Of a DNA stretch of 64,000 nt, positions 28,443-37,405 are shown in pieces. Source of the DNA: Lutibacter sp. B1. GTDB lineage: Bacteria > Bacteroidota > Bacteroidia > Flavobacteriales > Flavobacteriaceae. The position numbers and the translations under genes are program-made. The stretch covers positions 1 to 64,000 of the forward strand of contig NZ_JAAZUI010000012.1 in NCBI RefSeq assembly GCF_012524075.1, written 5' to 3'. Positions within the stretch are counted from its first letter, which is position 1; the number at the start of each line of letters is the position of its first letter. The notes below the pieces were generated by a model. The model saw only the letters and a list, made by a program, of their open reading frames with translations. It was not told where the DNA came from and did no database searches.

Positions 28443-28769
28443 TTATTTTTGTGGTTCTTCAGGGTTTCTGTGATAAATTTTACCTTCCAACCATTCTTCA
28501 ACAGCAATTGCAGTAGGCTTTGGTAATTTTTCATAGAATTTAGAAACTTCTATTTGTTCTTTATTTTCAAAAACCTCATCTAAACTATCAGTATAAGTAG
28601 CAAATTCTTCTAATTTTTCAATTAGTTCATTTTTTAAATCACCGTTAATTTGTTGAGCTCTTTTAGCTATTATTGTTATAGCTTCATAAATGTTGTTTGT
28701 TGGGGCTTCAATCTTATTTTTGTCATAAGTTATAGTAGTTGTAGCCGCATTTGAGTTTTTATAATCCAT
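28443..28769 (-). CDS. rpoZ: DNA-directed RNA polymerase omega subunit, Bacteroidota type
   Basis: A 108-residue protein of the Rpb6/omega family as found in Bacteroidota, which helps assemble beta-prime. The conserved segment is APTNNIYEAITIIAKRAQQI near residues 22-41, followed by the helical LKNELIEKLEEFATYTDSLDEVFENKEQIEVS and a short tail. It is too short for other functions and sits at its usual place between bamD and coaBC, overlapping bamD by 11 bp and touching coaBC. Confidence 0.85.
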   Translation of the reverse strand: MDYKNSNAATTTITYDKNKIEAPTNNIYEAITIIAKRAQQINGDLKNELIEKLEEFATYTDSLDEVFENKEQIEVSKFYEKLPKPTAIAVEEWLEGKIYHRNPEEPQK

Positions 28770-29586
28770 CAGTTTCAGTTTTTAATGCTAGTAAAGAGTT
28801 TAATTCTTTTTCTAAGTTTTCTTTTAATTCTTCAGTTTCTTTCAAATATTCAGAATCAGGAAAATTTCTTTTAAATCTTTCGTGAAATTTTATTGCTTCT
28901 TTTAGTCTTTCTTCCTTTTTAATAATAATACTGTTTATACCTAATTTATACGAAGCTAAAAACTTGTAATATAATGCATCTTCTTTAAAAGATGTACCTA
29001 AATAATCAGACATTAAATTATCAAATGCAACAATTGCAGCAATATAATCTTCAGTATGATAATATTGCTTTGCTATTTCAAAAGATTTTTTTTCTAATTT
29101 ATATGTTAATTCTTTTATAAACTTATTTGCTTCAGGAATTTTATCTGAGCTTGGGTATTTATAAATAAAATTTTGTAATGCTGTAAGTGCTTCTTTAGTA
29201 TCCTTTTGATCTAAACTATATACAGGAGAAGCTAAATAATAACTATGAGCTGATAAAAATGCTGCTTCTTCAATTTTTGAACTTTTAGGATAGTTTTTTA
29301 CAAACTTATCAAAATAATATGCCGATAAGCTATATTGTTTTGTATTGTAATGAGATTGCGCTACCATATATTGAATACGCTCCATTTGAGGTTTTCCTCT
29401 ATAACTTGGCGTAATTTTTTCGAACAATTGAATGGCTTTATTAAACTTTTGCTCTTCGTATAATTTAGTAGCAAATTGATACTGTTTTTCAACAGTACCT
29501 TTATTTAATACCTTTTGATATTCACTACAAGAAGAAAAACCTGTAGCAATCAATAAAATGAAAATATAAATTTTAATTTTTCGCAT
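28759..29586 (-). CDS. bamD: Outer membrane protein assembly factor BamD
   Basis: Lipoprotein of the BAM complex that inserts beta-barrel proteins. The signal peptide ends in the lipobox GFSSC (Cys around residue 20), followed by five TPR-like helix pairs (for example LYEEQKFNKAIQLFEKITPSY, SHYNTKQYSLSAYYFDKFVKNYP, TEDYIAAIVAFDNLMSDY). Length 275 is typical. It is the first gene of the leftward bamD-rpoZ-coaBC-porD-recN cluster, and its stop overlaps rpoZ. Confidence 0.93.
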   Translation of the reverse strand: MRKIKIYIFILLIATGFSSCSEYQKVLNKGTVEKQYQFATKLYEEQKFNKAIQLFEKITPSYRGKPQMERIQYMVAQSHYNTKQYSLSAYYFDKFVKNYPKSSKIEEAAFLSAHSYYLASPVYSLDQKDTKEALTALQNFIYKYPSSDKIPEANKFIKELTYKLEKKSFEIAKQYYHTEDYIAAIVAFDNLMSDYLGTSFKEDALYYKFLASYKLGINSIIIKKEERLKEAIKFHERFKRNFPDSEYLKETEELKENLEKELNSLLALKTETDGL

Positions 29587-29609
29587 TTTGCAAAATTAGT
29601 TATTTATTA

Positions 29610-29647
29610 TGGATTATTAAAATGATTTTTTTATCATAAACAATCCA
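29610..29647 (-). terminator. Possible hairpin after the ferritin gene
   Basis: TGGATT / AATCCA and ATGAT / ATCAT nested stems with internal loops in the 121-bp gap between ferritin and bamD. Weak, no T-run on the minus strand beyond the loop; low-confidence terminator. Confidence 0.25.
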
Positions 29648-29707
29648 CAAAAATAACTAGCTGATTACAATAAAGTTTACCTTACAATCTTAATTGTTTG
29701 TTAATTA

Positions 29708-30226
29708 TTACGCTGTAGGTGGAGCAACCGAACTATCAACTTGAAGATTTTTTATATCATTATCAAATAAATACAATCCTCCTTTATCGTCGCCAATTAA
29801 ATTTATTTTATCTAAAATAGTTCTTGCTTGCGCTTCTTCTTCAATTTGCTCTGCTACATACCATTGTAAAAAGTTGTGTGTAGCATAATCTTTTTCTTCT
29901 AAAGCAATATGAACAAGTTCATTTATTGATTGAGATACAAACACCTCATGTTTAAATAGCGTTTCAAACATTTCTTTGATAGATCCAAACTCTATAGCCG
30001 GCGCACTAAGCTCTGAAACTATGGCATGCCCTCCTCTTTCATTTATGTATTTGAAAAATTTCAACATATGCATTCTTTCTTCGTCTGATTGATTATACAT
30101 AAATTGAGAAACACCTTCTAAACCTTTAACTTCTGACCAAGATGCCATTGCTAAATATATTTGAGAAGATTCGGCCTCTATTTTTATTTGCTTATTTAAA
30201 GCTGATTGCATTTTTTCCGATAACAT
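29708..30226 (-). CDS. ftnA: Ferritin
   Basis: A 172-residue iron-storage protein of the non-haem ferritin family, expected to assemble as a 24-mer and oxidise Fe(II). Ferroxidase ligands are visible: Glu in QIKIEAESSQIYLAM (~17), E-x-x-H in DEERMHMLKF (~50-53), and the later E-Q-I-E-E-E-A segment (~127-133). The four-helix-bundle pattern is intact. It stands as a single leftward gene between dapA and bamD; its leader shows no obvious Fur site. Confidence 0.92.
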   Translation of the reverse strand: MLSEKMQSALNKQIKIEAESSQIYLAMASWSEVKGLEGVSQFMYNQSDEERMHMLKFFKYINERGGHAIVSELSAPAIEFGSIKEMFETLFKHEVFVSQSINELVHIALEEKDYATHNFLQWYVAEQIEEEAQARTILDKINLIGDDKGGLYLFDNDIKNLQVDSSVAPPTA

Positions 30227-30278
30227 AATTGTAGTAGATTTTTATGGTTAATAATTATAATAACTCGAAGTAAAATTA

Positions 30279-31154
30279 CTAATAAATATCAATATACTTA
30301 TTTATTTTTTGCTGTAATAAATCTGAAGCCTTTACCAAAGGCAAACGCACATTTAAAGAACAAATATTTATTTTACTTAATAATGCTTTAATTCCTGCCG
30401 GATTTCCTTCTTCAAAAATATAATCAATACTATCCATTACTTTATAATGTAGTTTGTATGCTTCATTTACATTTCCGCTTAAACCTTGCTGTATCATTTC
30501 AGAAAAATCTTTTGGCAACCCTTGACCTATTACTGAAATTACACCTGCACCACCTGCTAAAACCATTGGTAAAGCAATCATATCATCTCCTGAAATTACC
30601 ATGAAATCTTTTGGCTTGTGTTGAATTAAACGCATCGCTTGCACAATATCACCTGCGGCTTCTTTAACTGCAACTATATTTTTAAAGTCGTTTGCCAATC
30701 TAATTACAGTAGTTGCTTCAATATTCTTACCTGTTCTTCCCGGAACATTGTAAATAATAATTGGCTTCGAACTTGCTTCAGCTATTGCTTTAAAATGTTG
30801 GTAAATTCCTTCTTGTGAAGGTTTATTATAATATGGAGAAACAGATAATATTGCCGTAAAAGCCGATAAATCTGTAGTTTGTACTTCATTTACAACGGCA
30901 GCAGTATTATTACCTCCAATACCTAGAACTAAAGGTAATCTCCCATTGTTTACTTTTATTATTGTATTTTTTACTTGTTCTTTTTCTTCTGCTGTTAAAG
31001 TTGCCGGCTCACCGGTAGTTCCTAAAACAACTAAGTAATTTATACCATTTTCTATTTGAAAGTTCACTAAACGTTCTAAACCTTCAAAATCTACTGATTT
31101 ATCTTCGTTAAAAGGTGTTACCAATGCTACTCCAGTCCCTAACAATTCTTTCAT
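30279..31154 (-). CDS. dapA: 4-hydroxy-tetrahydrodipicolinate synthase
   Basis: Condenses pyruvate with aspartate semialdehyde, first committed step of lysine and diaminopimelate synthesis. Key residues: [13 protein letters not shown] (substrate T-T-G-E loop, ~45), the Tyr in [10 protein letters not shown] (~133) and the Schiff-base Lys in [11 protein letters not shown] (~162). Length 291 is normal. A 53-bp gap separates it from the upstream DUF6913 gene on the same strand. Confidence 0.95.
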   Translation of the reverse strand: MKELLGTGVALVTPFNEDKSVDFEGLERLVNFQIENGINYLVVLGTTGEPATLTAEEKEQVKNTIIKVNNGRLPLVLGIGGNNTAAVVNEVQTTDLSAFTAILSVSPYYNKPSQEGIYQHFKAIAEASSKPIIIYNVPGRTGKNIEATTVIRLANDFKNIVAVKEAAGDIVQAMRLIQHKPKDFMVISGDDMIALPMVLAGGAGVISVIGQGLPKDFSEMIQQGLSGNVNEAYKLHYKVMDSIDYIFEEGNPAGIKALLSKINICSLNVRLPLVKASDLLQQKINKYIDIY

Positions 31155-31207
31155 TTGTTTAAAATTATATTGTTTTTAATTGTAAAATGTAACCTTTGGA
31201 GGTTTCA

Positions 31208-31732
31208 TTATATTTTACCTAAAATCTTTAAATATTTTTTTAATTCTTTATTAAACAAACTTATATCTATTGAATTACAGCTTATTAATAAATCGTACAA
31301 ACGATTATCTAAATGCGAAAATCCAACTTTAAAAGCTGCTTTATACTGCAATAATAATGTGTTGGTATATATATTATCAACTTTACTATAATTAATTAAC
31401 AAATCGCATGTATTTGTTAAAATATTTTTCAGTTTTTCTGATTTTACTTTGCCGTACCAACCAAAATCTTTAGGTGTTATTATTTCTTCAGTTACTTGAT
31501 CTTTACTAATCGATTTACTAAAAACAACTATTCTTAAATCATTTTCTGAAACCTGAAACAACGCTAACAACTCTCTTTTAATTTGATCTTTTTCAGAACC
31601 ATCATCATCTAAAAAAATAAGTATTTTTTTTACTTTTTCTGAACTGATATTATTTGAATTGTTTTGTACCTCAACCACCCTTTTGTTAAAAAAAATTTGA
31701 TTGCTTTTTCGTTTAAATCCTGTAAAAATCAT
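31208..31732 (-). CDS. Conserved flavobacterial protein (DUF6913-like)
   Basis: A 174-residue soluble protein without signal peptide: a short basic start (MIFTGFKRKSNQIFFNKRVV), then an alpha/beta part with ILIFLDDDGSEKDQIKREL and RIVVFSKSISKD, and the motif DFGWYGKVKSEKLKNILTNTCDLLINY followed by KVGFSHLDNRLYDLLI. I recall such proteins next to dapA in many flavobacteria and annotated as DUF6913; function unknown. It is divergent from the 5'-nucleotidase pair across 52 bp and probably cotranscribed with dapA. Confidence 0.7.
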   Translation of the reverse strand: MIFTGFKRKSNQIFFNKRVVEVQNNSNNISSEKVKKILIFLDDDGSEKDQIKRELLALFQVSENDLRIVVFSKSISKDQVTEEIITPKDFGWYGKVKSEKLKNILTNTCDLLINYSKVDNIYTNTLLLQYKAAFKVGFSHLDNRLYDLLISCNSIDISLFNKELKKYLKILGKI

Positions 31733-31784
31733 CTATATTTACCCTTGAGTCACAAAATTAATTAAAATCATTAGTATTTCAACA

Positions 31785-32537
31785 ATGAAAAAAATTATAA
31801 TTTCATTTTTCGCAATTATACTTTTAGTTGCCTGCAAAAATGAACCTCCATATATTGTTAAGATTGAAGGAAAACAACTTCCTGTAAATGAAGATATTAA
31901 TTCAAAAAATGAGATTGAAGAATATATAAAACCTTATAAAGAAAAGGTTGAAAAAGAAATGAGTACAGTTTTAAGCTATACACCAATTGAATTAAACAGA
32001 ATAGATGGAGAACTTGAAAGCTCTTTAGGAAATTTATTGGCCGATATGTGCTACCAAAGAGCAAATCCTGTATTTAATTCAAGAACCGGTAAAAATATTG
32101 ATTTTGCAATGTTTAATTACGGTGGCATCCGATCCGGAATTTCACAAGGTAATATTACCGTAGAAAATGCTTTTAATTTAATGCCGTTTGAAAACACGCT
32201 AGTTGTAGTTGAACTTACTGCCGAAAAAATTAAAGAACTTGTTAATTATCTTATACTTGCAAAAAGAGCTCACCCAATTTCTAAACAACTAAATCTAGCT
32301 GTTAAAAAAAATGGATATACACTAAAAATTAACAGTAAAACTATTGATGATACTAAAACCTATTTTGTGTTAACTTCTGATTATTTGCAAAATGGTGGAG
32401 ACCGTATGGATTTTTTTAAAAATCCTGTAAACCTTTACACGCTCGACTATAAAGTACGAAATGCCATTATTGATTATTTTAAAGAAACAGATACTGTTAA
32501 AGTTAAATTAGACGGCAGATTACGTAATGAAAAGTAA
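31785..32537 (+). CDS. 5'-nucleotidase C-terminal domain lipoprotein
   Basis: A 250-residue exported lipoprotein: signal peptide with lipobox LLVAC (Cys ~19), then the substrate-binding C-terminal domain of the 5'-nucleotidase family (ESSLGNLLADMCYQRAN, FAMFNYGGIRSGISQGNITVENAFNLMPFENTLVVVEL, TSDYLQNGGDRMDFF). The catalytic metallophosphatase half is absent here and is encoded by the next gene 4 bp downstream, so the enzyme is split, with the C-terminal module encoded first. The two products probably assemble in the periplasm to hydrolyse nucleotides. Confidence 0.85.
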   Translation: MKKIIISFFAIILLVACKNEPPYIVKIEGKQLPVNEDINSKNEIEEYIKPYKEKVEKEMSTVLSYTPIELNRIDGELESSLGNLLADMCYQRANPVFNSRTGKNIDFAMFNYGGIRSGISQGNITVENAFNLMPFENTLVVVELTAEKIKELVNYLILAKRAHPISKQLNLAVKKNGYTLKINSKTIDDTKTYFVLTSDYLQNGGDRMDFFKNPVNLYTLDYKVRNAIIDYFKETDTVKVKLDGRLRNEK

Positions 32538-32541
32538 TATT

Positions 32542-33456
32542 ATGAAAAGAAGAAATTTTATACAAAAATCAACAGCTGTAACTGCTTTTTTAACTTTAGG
32601 CGGATTTTCATTACAATCTTTTGCTGAAAAAAGCACCAAACATATCACTATTTTACATACTAACGATGTACATAGCCATATTGAACCTTTTCCAATAAAT
32701 GACTCACGTTACCCAAATCAAGGAGGTGTTGCTCGTAGAGCTACATTAGTTGAAAGCATTCGAAAAGAAAATCCGAATACCTTATTATTAGATGCCGGTG
32801 ATATTTTTCAAGGTACACCTTATTTTAATTTTTATGGAGGTGAACTTGAATTTAAATTGATGAGTATGCTAAATTACGATGCTGCCACCATTGGTAATCA
32901 CGATTTTGACAATAGTATTGATGGCCTTTATGCTCAATTACCACATGCTAAATTCGATTTTTTATCAGCTAATTACAACTTTAAAAATACAGTACTAGAC
33001 ACACATGTTAAACCGTATAAAGTTTTTGTAAAAGAAGGAATTAAAATAGGTGTTTTTGGACTGGGAATTGAACTTAAAGGTTTAGTTGACCCTAAAATGT
33101 ATAAAGAAACTAAATATTTGGATCCAATAGAAATTGCTCAAGACATTACCCAAACTTTAAAAGTTGATGAAGATTGTGATTTAATAATTTGTTTATCACA
33201 TTTAGGCTACAATTACAAACAAGAACATCAAAAAATTGGAGATTTAACTTTAGCATCTAAAACCAAAGATATCGATTTAATTATTGGTGGTCATACACAC
33301 ACATTTTTACCAAAACCAACAGTTACAAAAAATATTGTTGGAGAAAATGTATTGGTTAATCAAGTTGGATGCTACGGAATTAATTTAGGCAGAATTGATT
33401 TTTATTTTGATAAAGATTACAATAAGGCAAGTAAAGGAAAAAGTATAATTGTTTAA
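32542..33456 (+). CDS. Metallophosphatase, catalytic half of split 5'-nucleotidase
   Basis: A 304-residue calcineurin-like phosphoesterase. All metal motifs are present: LHTNDVHSH (~40), LLDAGDIFQGTPYFN (~76), TIGNHDFDN (~107), CLSHLG and IIGGHTHTFLP (~247). I prefer the ATG at 32542 over one 15 bp earlier, because it begins with KRRNFIQKSTAVTAFLTLGG, a twin-arginine-like signal, and avoids overlap with the previous gene. The companion substrate-binding domain is the preceding lipoprotein. The pair is followed 17 bp later by guaC, tying purine nucleotide salvage together. Confidence 0.87.
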   Translation: MKRRNFIQKSTAVTAFLTLGGFSLQSFAEKSTKHITILHTNDVHSHIEPFPINDSRYPNQGGVARRATLVESIRKENPNTLLLDAGDIFQGTPYFNFYGGELEFKLMSMLNYDAATIGNHDFDNSIDGLYAQLPHAKFDFLSANYNFKNTVLDTHVKPYKVFVKEGIKIGVFGLGIELKGLVDPKMYKETKYLDPIEIAQDITQTLKVDEDCDLIICLSHLGYNYKQEHQKIGDLTLASKTKDIDLIIGGHTHTFLPKPTVTKNIVGENVLVNQVGCYGINLGRIDFYFDKDYNKASKGKSIIV

Positions 33457-33473
33457 AACAACTGATATAGAAA

Positions 33474-34514
33474 ATGCGTATAGAAACCGATTTAAAATTG
33501 GGCTTTAAAGATGTTATGATCCGCCCAAAAAGATCAACATTAAACTCAAGAGCCGAAGTAACATTAGATAGAGATTTTACTTTTTTACACAGTAAATACC
33601 AATGGAACGGAGTTCCTATTATGGCTGCTAATATGGATACCGTAGGAACTTTTGAAATGGCAAAAGCTTTAGCAAACCACAAACTATTTACTGCAATTCA
33701 TAAACATTACTCGTTGCAAGAATGGAAAACTTTTATGCAATCTGTTAATGAAGAATTTATGGATTATATTGCTGTGAGTACAGGTACCGGAAGTACTGAT
33801 TCTGAAAAGTTAACCGCTATTTTTAATCAAAGTCCACAATTAAAATTTATTTGTATTGATGTTGCCAACGGCTATTCCGAACACTTTGTAAACTTTTTAA
33901 AAAGAACACGAGAACAATATCCTGATAAAATTATTATGGCAGGAAACGTAGTTACAGGTGAAATGGTTGAAGAATTATTATTAGCCGGAGCAGATATTGT
34001 TAAAGTTGGTATTGGTCCGGGATCTGTTTGTACTACACGTGTTAAAACAGGTGTTGGTTACCCTCAACTTTCTGCAATTATTGAATGTGCAGATGCAGCA
34101 CATGGTTTAGGCGGTCAAATTGTTTCTGATGGAGGATGCAAAATCCCCGGTGATATAGCCAAAGCATTTGGTGGTGGTGCCGATTTTGTTATGTTAGGCG
34201 GTATGTTTGCCGGACATAATGAAAGCGGAGGTGAAACTATTGAAATTAATGGCGAAAAACATAAACAATTTTATGGTATGAGCTCTGAAACAGCGATGAA
34301 TAAGCATGTAGGTGGTGTTGCAGATTACAGAGCTTCCGAAGGTAAAACTGTACAAATACCTTATCGTGGTGAAGTTGAAAATACAATACAAGATATTTTA
34401 GGCAGTTTACGCTCAACATGTACTTATGTTGGTGCAAAACGTTTAAAAGAACTAACTAAAAGAACTACTTTTATTAGAGTTCAGGAACAGCATAACGAAA
34501 TTTTTTCAAAATAA
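33474..34514 (+). CDS. guaC: GMP reductase
   Basis: Converts GMP to IMP with NADPH in purine interconversion. The IMPDH/GMPR barrel is evident: [21 protein letters not shown] at the start, the catalytic Cys in [20 protein letters not shown] (~185) and the [21 protein letters not shown] phosphate loop (~240). Length 346 and lack of a CBS domain distinguish it from IMP dehydrogenase. Directly downstream of the split 5'-nucleotidase and followed by a strong terminator. Confidence 0.94.
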   Translation: MRIETDLKLGFKDVMIRPKRSTLNSRAEVTLDRDFTFLHSKYQWNGVPIMAANMDTVGTFEMAKALANHKLFTAIHKHYSLQEWKTFMQSVNEEFMDYIAVSTGTGSTDSEKLTAIFNQSPQLKFICIDVANGYSEHFVNFLKRTREQYPDKIIMAGNVVTGEMVEELLLAGADIVKVGIGPGSVCTTRVKTGVGYPQLSAIIECADAAHGLGGQIVSDGGCKIPGDIAKAFGGGADFVMLGGMFAGHNESGGETIEINGEKHKQFYGMSSETAMNKHVGGVADYRASEGKTVQIPYRGEVENTIQDILGSLRSTCTYVGAKRLKELTKRTTFIRVQEQHNEIFSK

Positions 34515-34536
34515 AATTACCATAATCATAATATTC

Positions 34537-34569
34537 AAAAGCTTTCTTAAAAAATAAGAAAGCTTTTTT
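34537..34569. terminator. Bidirectional terminator between guaC and yhhN-like gene
   Basis: AAAAGCTTTCTTA / TAAGAAAGCTTTTTT stem with short A-rich loop; A- and T-runs on both sides serve the convergent genes. Confidence 0.9.
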
Positions 34570-34595
34570 GTTATAAGCAAATATGATATTTTAAT

Positions 34596-35264
34596 TTAAA
34601 TTATGTGTTTCAAACTCTTTGATTCCAAAATCATTGAACGGAAAATTAAATACTGAGCCAATATATAAGTAACCATTACCAAAACTTCAAATAAATGTGT
34701 TGAATGATAAAATTTATTAATTGCTAATGTAGCATCAGAAATAATAAAAACCAATGCTCCTAAAAACATAAAAAGCGATTTTGCAGATGTTGTATTCAAA
34801 TAATCTAACAAAGAAACCATTCCAAATATTGAAATTGTTAAACCATAAACAATAACAGGCAACAGCATATCACCAAGTGAATTTTTTAAGGTTAAAATCA
34901 GAGTCAATAAAAATAATAAAAATGGAATTGTAGAGATTATAACTTTTAAAAGTGTTGAATTTTGAATGCGATTCAGTACAATTTTTATAAAAAGAAAATG
35001 TGCCAGTAAAAATGAAACCAAACCTACTATAAAATACATTTCACCTTTGTACATTAAAAAAACATCTCCTAAAAAACATAGTAGTAAGGCTAAAATATAC
35101 AACTTGTATTTCTTATCTACTTTTAAAACATACATAACAATAAGAGACAGCAGTATAAATGGTTTAGAAAAATGAATAAGCGTTTGATTATTAAAAATAA
35201 TTCCTGCTACGTCTAAAACAGAAAATAAGAAAAATAAAAAAGTTGCAATTTTAATTTTACTCAT
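34596..35264 (-). CDS. YhhN / TMEM86-family membrane protein (lysoplasmalogenase-like)
   Basis: A 222-residue protein with about eight hydrophobic segments. The family motif FLGDVFLMYKGEMYFIVGLVSFLLAHFLFI (two nearby conserved Asp/Gly positions) near residue 65 and ALVFIISDATLAINKF near 175 identify YhhN. Characterised animal members (TMEM86B) hydrolyse lysoplasmalogen; the bacterial substrate is uncertain. It starts 6 bp after the twelve-haem cytochrome gene and is probably co-transcribed with it, though a functional link is not evident. Confidence 0.78.
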   Translation of the reverse strand: MSKIKIATFLFFLFSVLDVAGIIFNNQTLIHFSKPFILLSLIVMYVLKVDKKYKLYILALLLCFLGDVFLMYKGEMYFIVGLVSFLLAHFLFIKIVLNRIQNSTLLKVIISTIPFLLFLLTLILTLKNSLGDMLLPVIVYGLTISIFGMVSLLDYLNTTSAKSLFMFLGALVFIISDATLAINKFYHSTHLFEVLVMVTYILAQYLIFRSMILESKSLKHII

Positions 35265-35270
35265 AGTTAA

Positions 35271-37166
35271 TTAGTCCCAAGTTGGTAAAATACATTGTTT
35301 ATCTAACTTTTTCAACAAAGGATTAATTCCGTCAATTAAACTTTGTTGCATTACTTTAGAATCATCTTTATGGCATTGTAAACAAGCACCAACTAAAAGC
35401 AATTGTTGTTGTTCTTTAACAGTAAAAGGTCTAAAATCTGTCCTGGTAGAGTTTACTACATCTTTACCAACTTCAATTAAAAATGGTACCCAAGCATCTT
35501 CCGGTAAATTATCATTTGGATTGTTTGCATATTCCGGGGTAAACTCCCATTTTCCTTCTCCATTTGCTATACTATAAATTAATTCACCTTTGCCATAACC
35601 TAAAGTTGCTGAATTTGAATGGCACGATTTGCAATCTCTAACTTTTTTTATGGTAGTATGTGGCGAATTTGGTGCATACAATCTATGAAAAGAAACATCT
35701 TCGCCTATTTCTTTACCATGATAACTTCCTTTATCAATAGTCAAAATCATACCGGGAACTGCCGGTTCAATATGTTTTCCTTCATTATTTTCACGAACTC
35801 CCATTGCTGGTAGCGATGATGAAAACTCAGCCACAAATTCTTTCCATTGCCCTTTTCCGTATTTTTTATCCAATAAATCAAAAGCTCTAGGCTCGTTTTT
35901 ATCAAACTCGTTATGGCAACCAATACAACGTGAAGTCCATGATGAATGACACGTTGAACAACTCACATTTTGATGTGCGTTATCACGTGAACAAATTTCA
36001 GATTGAGGCTTTAACTCGTGTAATTTACCATCTTTCTTTCCTATTAAAAACGCATTTCCTAATGAATCAACAAACGTATTTACCAATGGATGTCCGTCTT
36101 TTTCAACAGCAATAATTGGTTTATTCGTATGCTTATACTCTCTATGTGTAAAAACCAATAAACTTTCAATATCTAAAGAATCGTACGGAATTGTAGTTGG
36201 TTTATTTTTAAAATGACAGTCTGAACATTGCAATTTAACCACTTGTTCTTCATGGGCATATTGTTTTCCATCACCCATAACTTCATGAGATGAATGGCAA
36301 TCAATACACAACAAACCTTTGGTATGATGTACATCTTCCTCAATATACTTATACACTCTTTTATCTTCTAAAACTCTATACCCTTCTATAGTGTTAATTT
36401 CACCTTCATCTAAAAGTGTTTCTTGCCAACCCTCATAATTAGTTGAAATTCTACTCGATCGGCTATGACAACCAAAACAATGCTCGTTAGTTACAAATAC
36501 ATCTGTTGAAGGATGAAATTTCGGAAGTGTTTTTTTATCCGATTTTAGATATTCAGCTAAATCGTTTTTAGAATTTTCCGAATAATTTAAATGACAAGCA
36601 TTGCAACCTCCTCCTCTACTTAACTGATTAATAGCTCCAAATTCTTTTTTTTCTGCGCCTAAATGGCAGTTAGCACATAAATCTCGTAAATGTTTATCGG
36701 AAGCAGAGTATTGAATATCTTTAATATGATAATGATAATTGGGAGAATCAGCTTCTCCAAAAATATATTTATCAACTGCTACAATACCACTATTAGTTGT
36801 CATTAAAGAATTTTCTATTTTGTGAAGCTCATTTGGATGACACTTCCCACAAGTTTCTTTAGCATCAGATAAATTTCCCGGAATTAGAACCATTCCCTTA
36901 TGAGATTCTTCCATATCTAACGTATTGGTTTGCCCTAAATGACAGCTTGCACAACCAATTAACTCGGGATTATGATATTTAGAAAACCCTTTTGTATTTT
37001 GATGACATACCAAACAAGATTCTTTATCACCACTTTCAACTTTGGTATATTCATCATCTGTAATAAAACTGGTATCAAAAGAATTTTTATTCTTTAAAAA
37101 AAACAAAGTAATGATTATTAAACCAATCACTAAAAAAAGCCACAATCTAGAATCTTTTATTTTCAT
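35271..37166 (-). CDS. Membrane-anchored dodecahaem cytochrome c
   Basis: A 631-residue multihaem cytochrome with twelve CxxCH motifs (CLVCH, CASCH, CGKCH, CANCH, CNACH, CFGCH, CIDCH, CSDCH, CSTCH, CIGCH, CKSCH, CLQCH). A single N-terminal hydrophobic segment (WLFLVIGLIIITLFFL, residues ~9-24) would anchor it in the inner membrane with the haems in the periplasm. I do not recognise a named family; spacing of haems 1-5 and 6-12 suggests two lobes. It is divergent from the PsrA-type operon over 239 bp, so an electron-carrying role to or from the reductase or the quinone pool is an inference. It could alternatively be a reductase or sulfur-compound oxidase. Confidence 0.85.
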   Translation of the reverse strand: MKIKDSRLWLFLVIGLIIITLFFLKNKNSFDTSFITDDEYTKVESGDKESCLVCHQNTKGFSKYHNPELIGCASCHLGQTNTLDMEESHKGMVLIPGNLSDAKETCGKCHPNELHKIENSLMTTNSGIVAVDKYIFGEADSPNYHYHIKDIQYSASDKHLRDLCANCHLGAEKKEFGAINQLSRGGGCNACHLNYSENSKNDLAEYLKSDKKTLPKFHPSTDVFVTNEHCFGCHSRSSRISTNYEGWQETLLDEGEINTIEGYRVLEDKRVYKYIEEDVHHTKGLLCIDCHSSHEVMGDGKQYAHEEQVVKLQCSDCHFKNKPTTIPYDSLDIESLLVFTHREYKHTNKPIIAVEKDGHPLVNTFVDSLGNAFLIGKKDGKLHELKPQSEICSRDNAHQNVSCSTCHSSWTSRCIGCHNEFDKNEPRAFDLLDKKYGKGQWKEFVAEFSSSLPAMGVRENNEGKHIEPAVPGMILTIDKGSYHGKEIGEDVSFHRLYAPNSPHTTIKKVRDCKSCHSNSATLGYGKGELIYSIANGEGKWEFTPEYANNPNDNLPEDAWVPFLIEVGKDVVNSTRTDFRPFTVKEQQQLLLVGACLQCHKDDSKVMQQSLIDGINPLLKKLDKQCILPTWD

Positions 37167-37305
37167 AAAAATGTTTCAAACAAATTTACAACATTTTAAA
37201 AAAGTATTTACAATTATACCAACTACAAAAAAATATTTTTAGGATATAAACAGAAAATTAAAACAATTATATAGTGATTTTTTTTATTTAAAATGATTAT
37301 TAAGT

Positions 37306-37319
37306 GTAACCAATGTTAC
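37306..37319. promoter_or_regulatory. GTAAC-N4-GTTAC palindrome upstream of psrA
   Basis: GTAACCAATGTTAC, a 5+4+5 palindrome in the cytochrome/psrA divergent gap. The same arrangement occurs upstream of the tandem-rhodanese unit at 43815-43828. Candidate regulator site. Confidence 0.45.
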
Positions 37320-37335
37320 CTTACGATATTGGTAT

Positions 37336-37353
37336 TTATGACATTTATCATAA
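37336..37353. promoter_or_regulatory. Crp/Fnr-type operator candidate upstream of psrA
   Basis: TTATGACATTTATCATAA has TGA-N6-TCA spacing, the core geometry of Crp/Fnr sites, with perfect 6-bp arms. It lies 53 bp before the psrA ATG. The 17 bp from 37335 to 37351 recur exactly, in reverse, at 43859-43875. Confidence 0.6.
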
Positions 37354-37405
37354 TCTAAACTTTAACGAGTAAATACCTTTACGTCAGAAATAAATTAATA
37401 AACTT

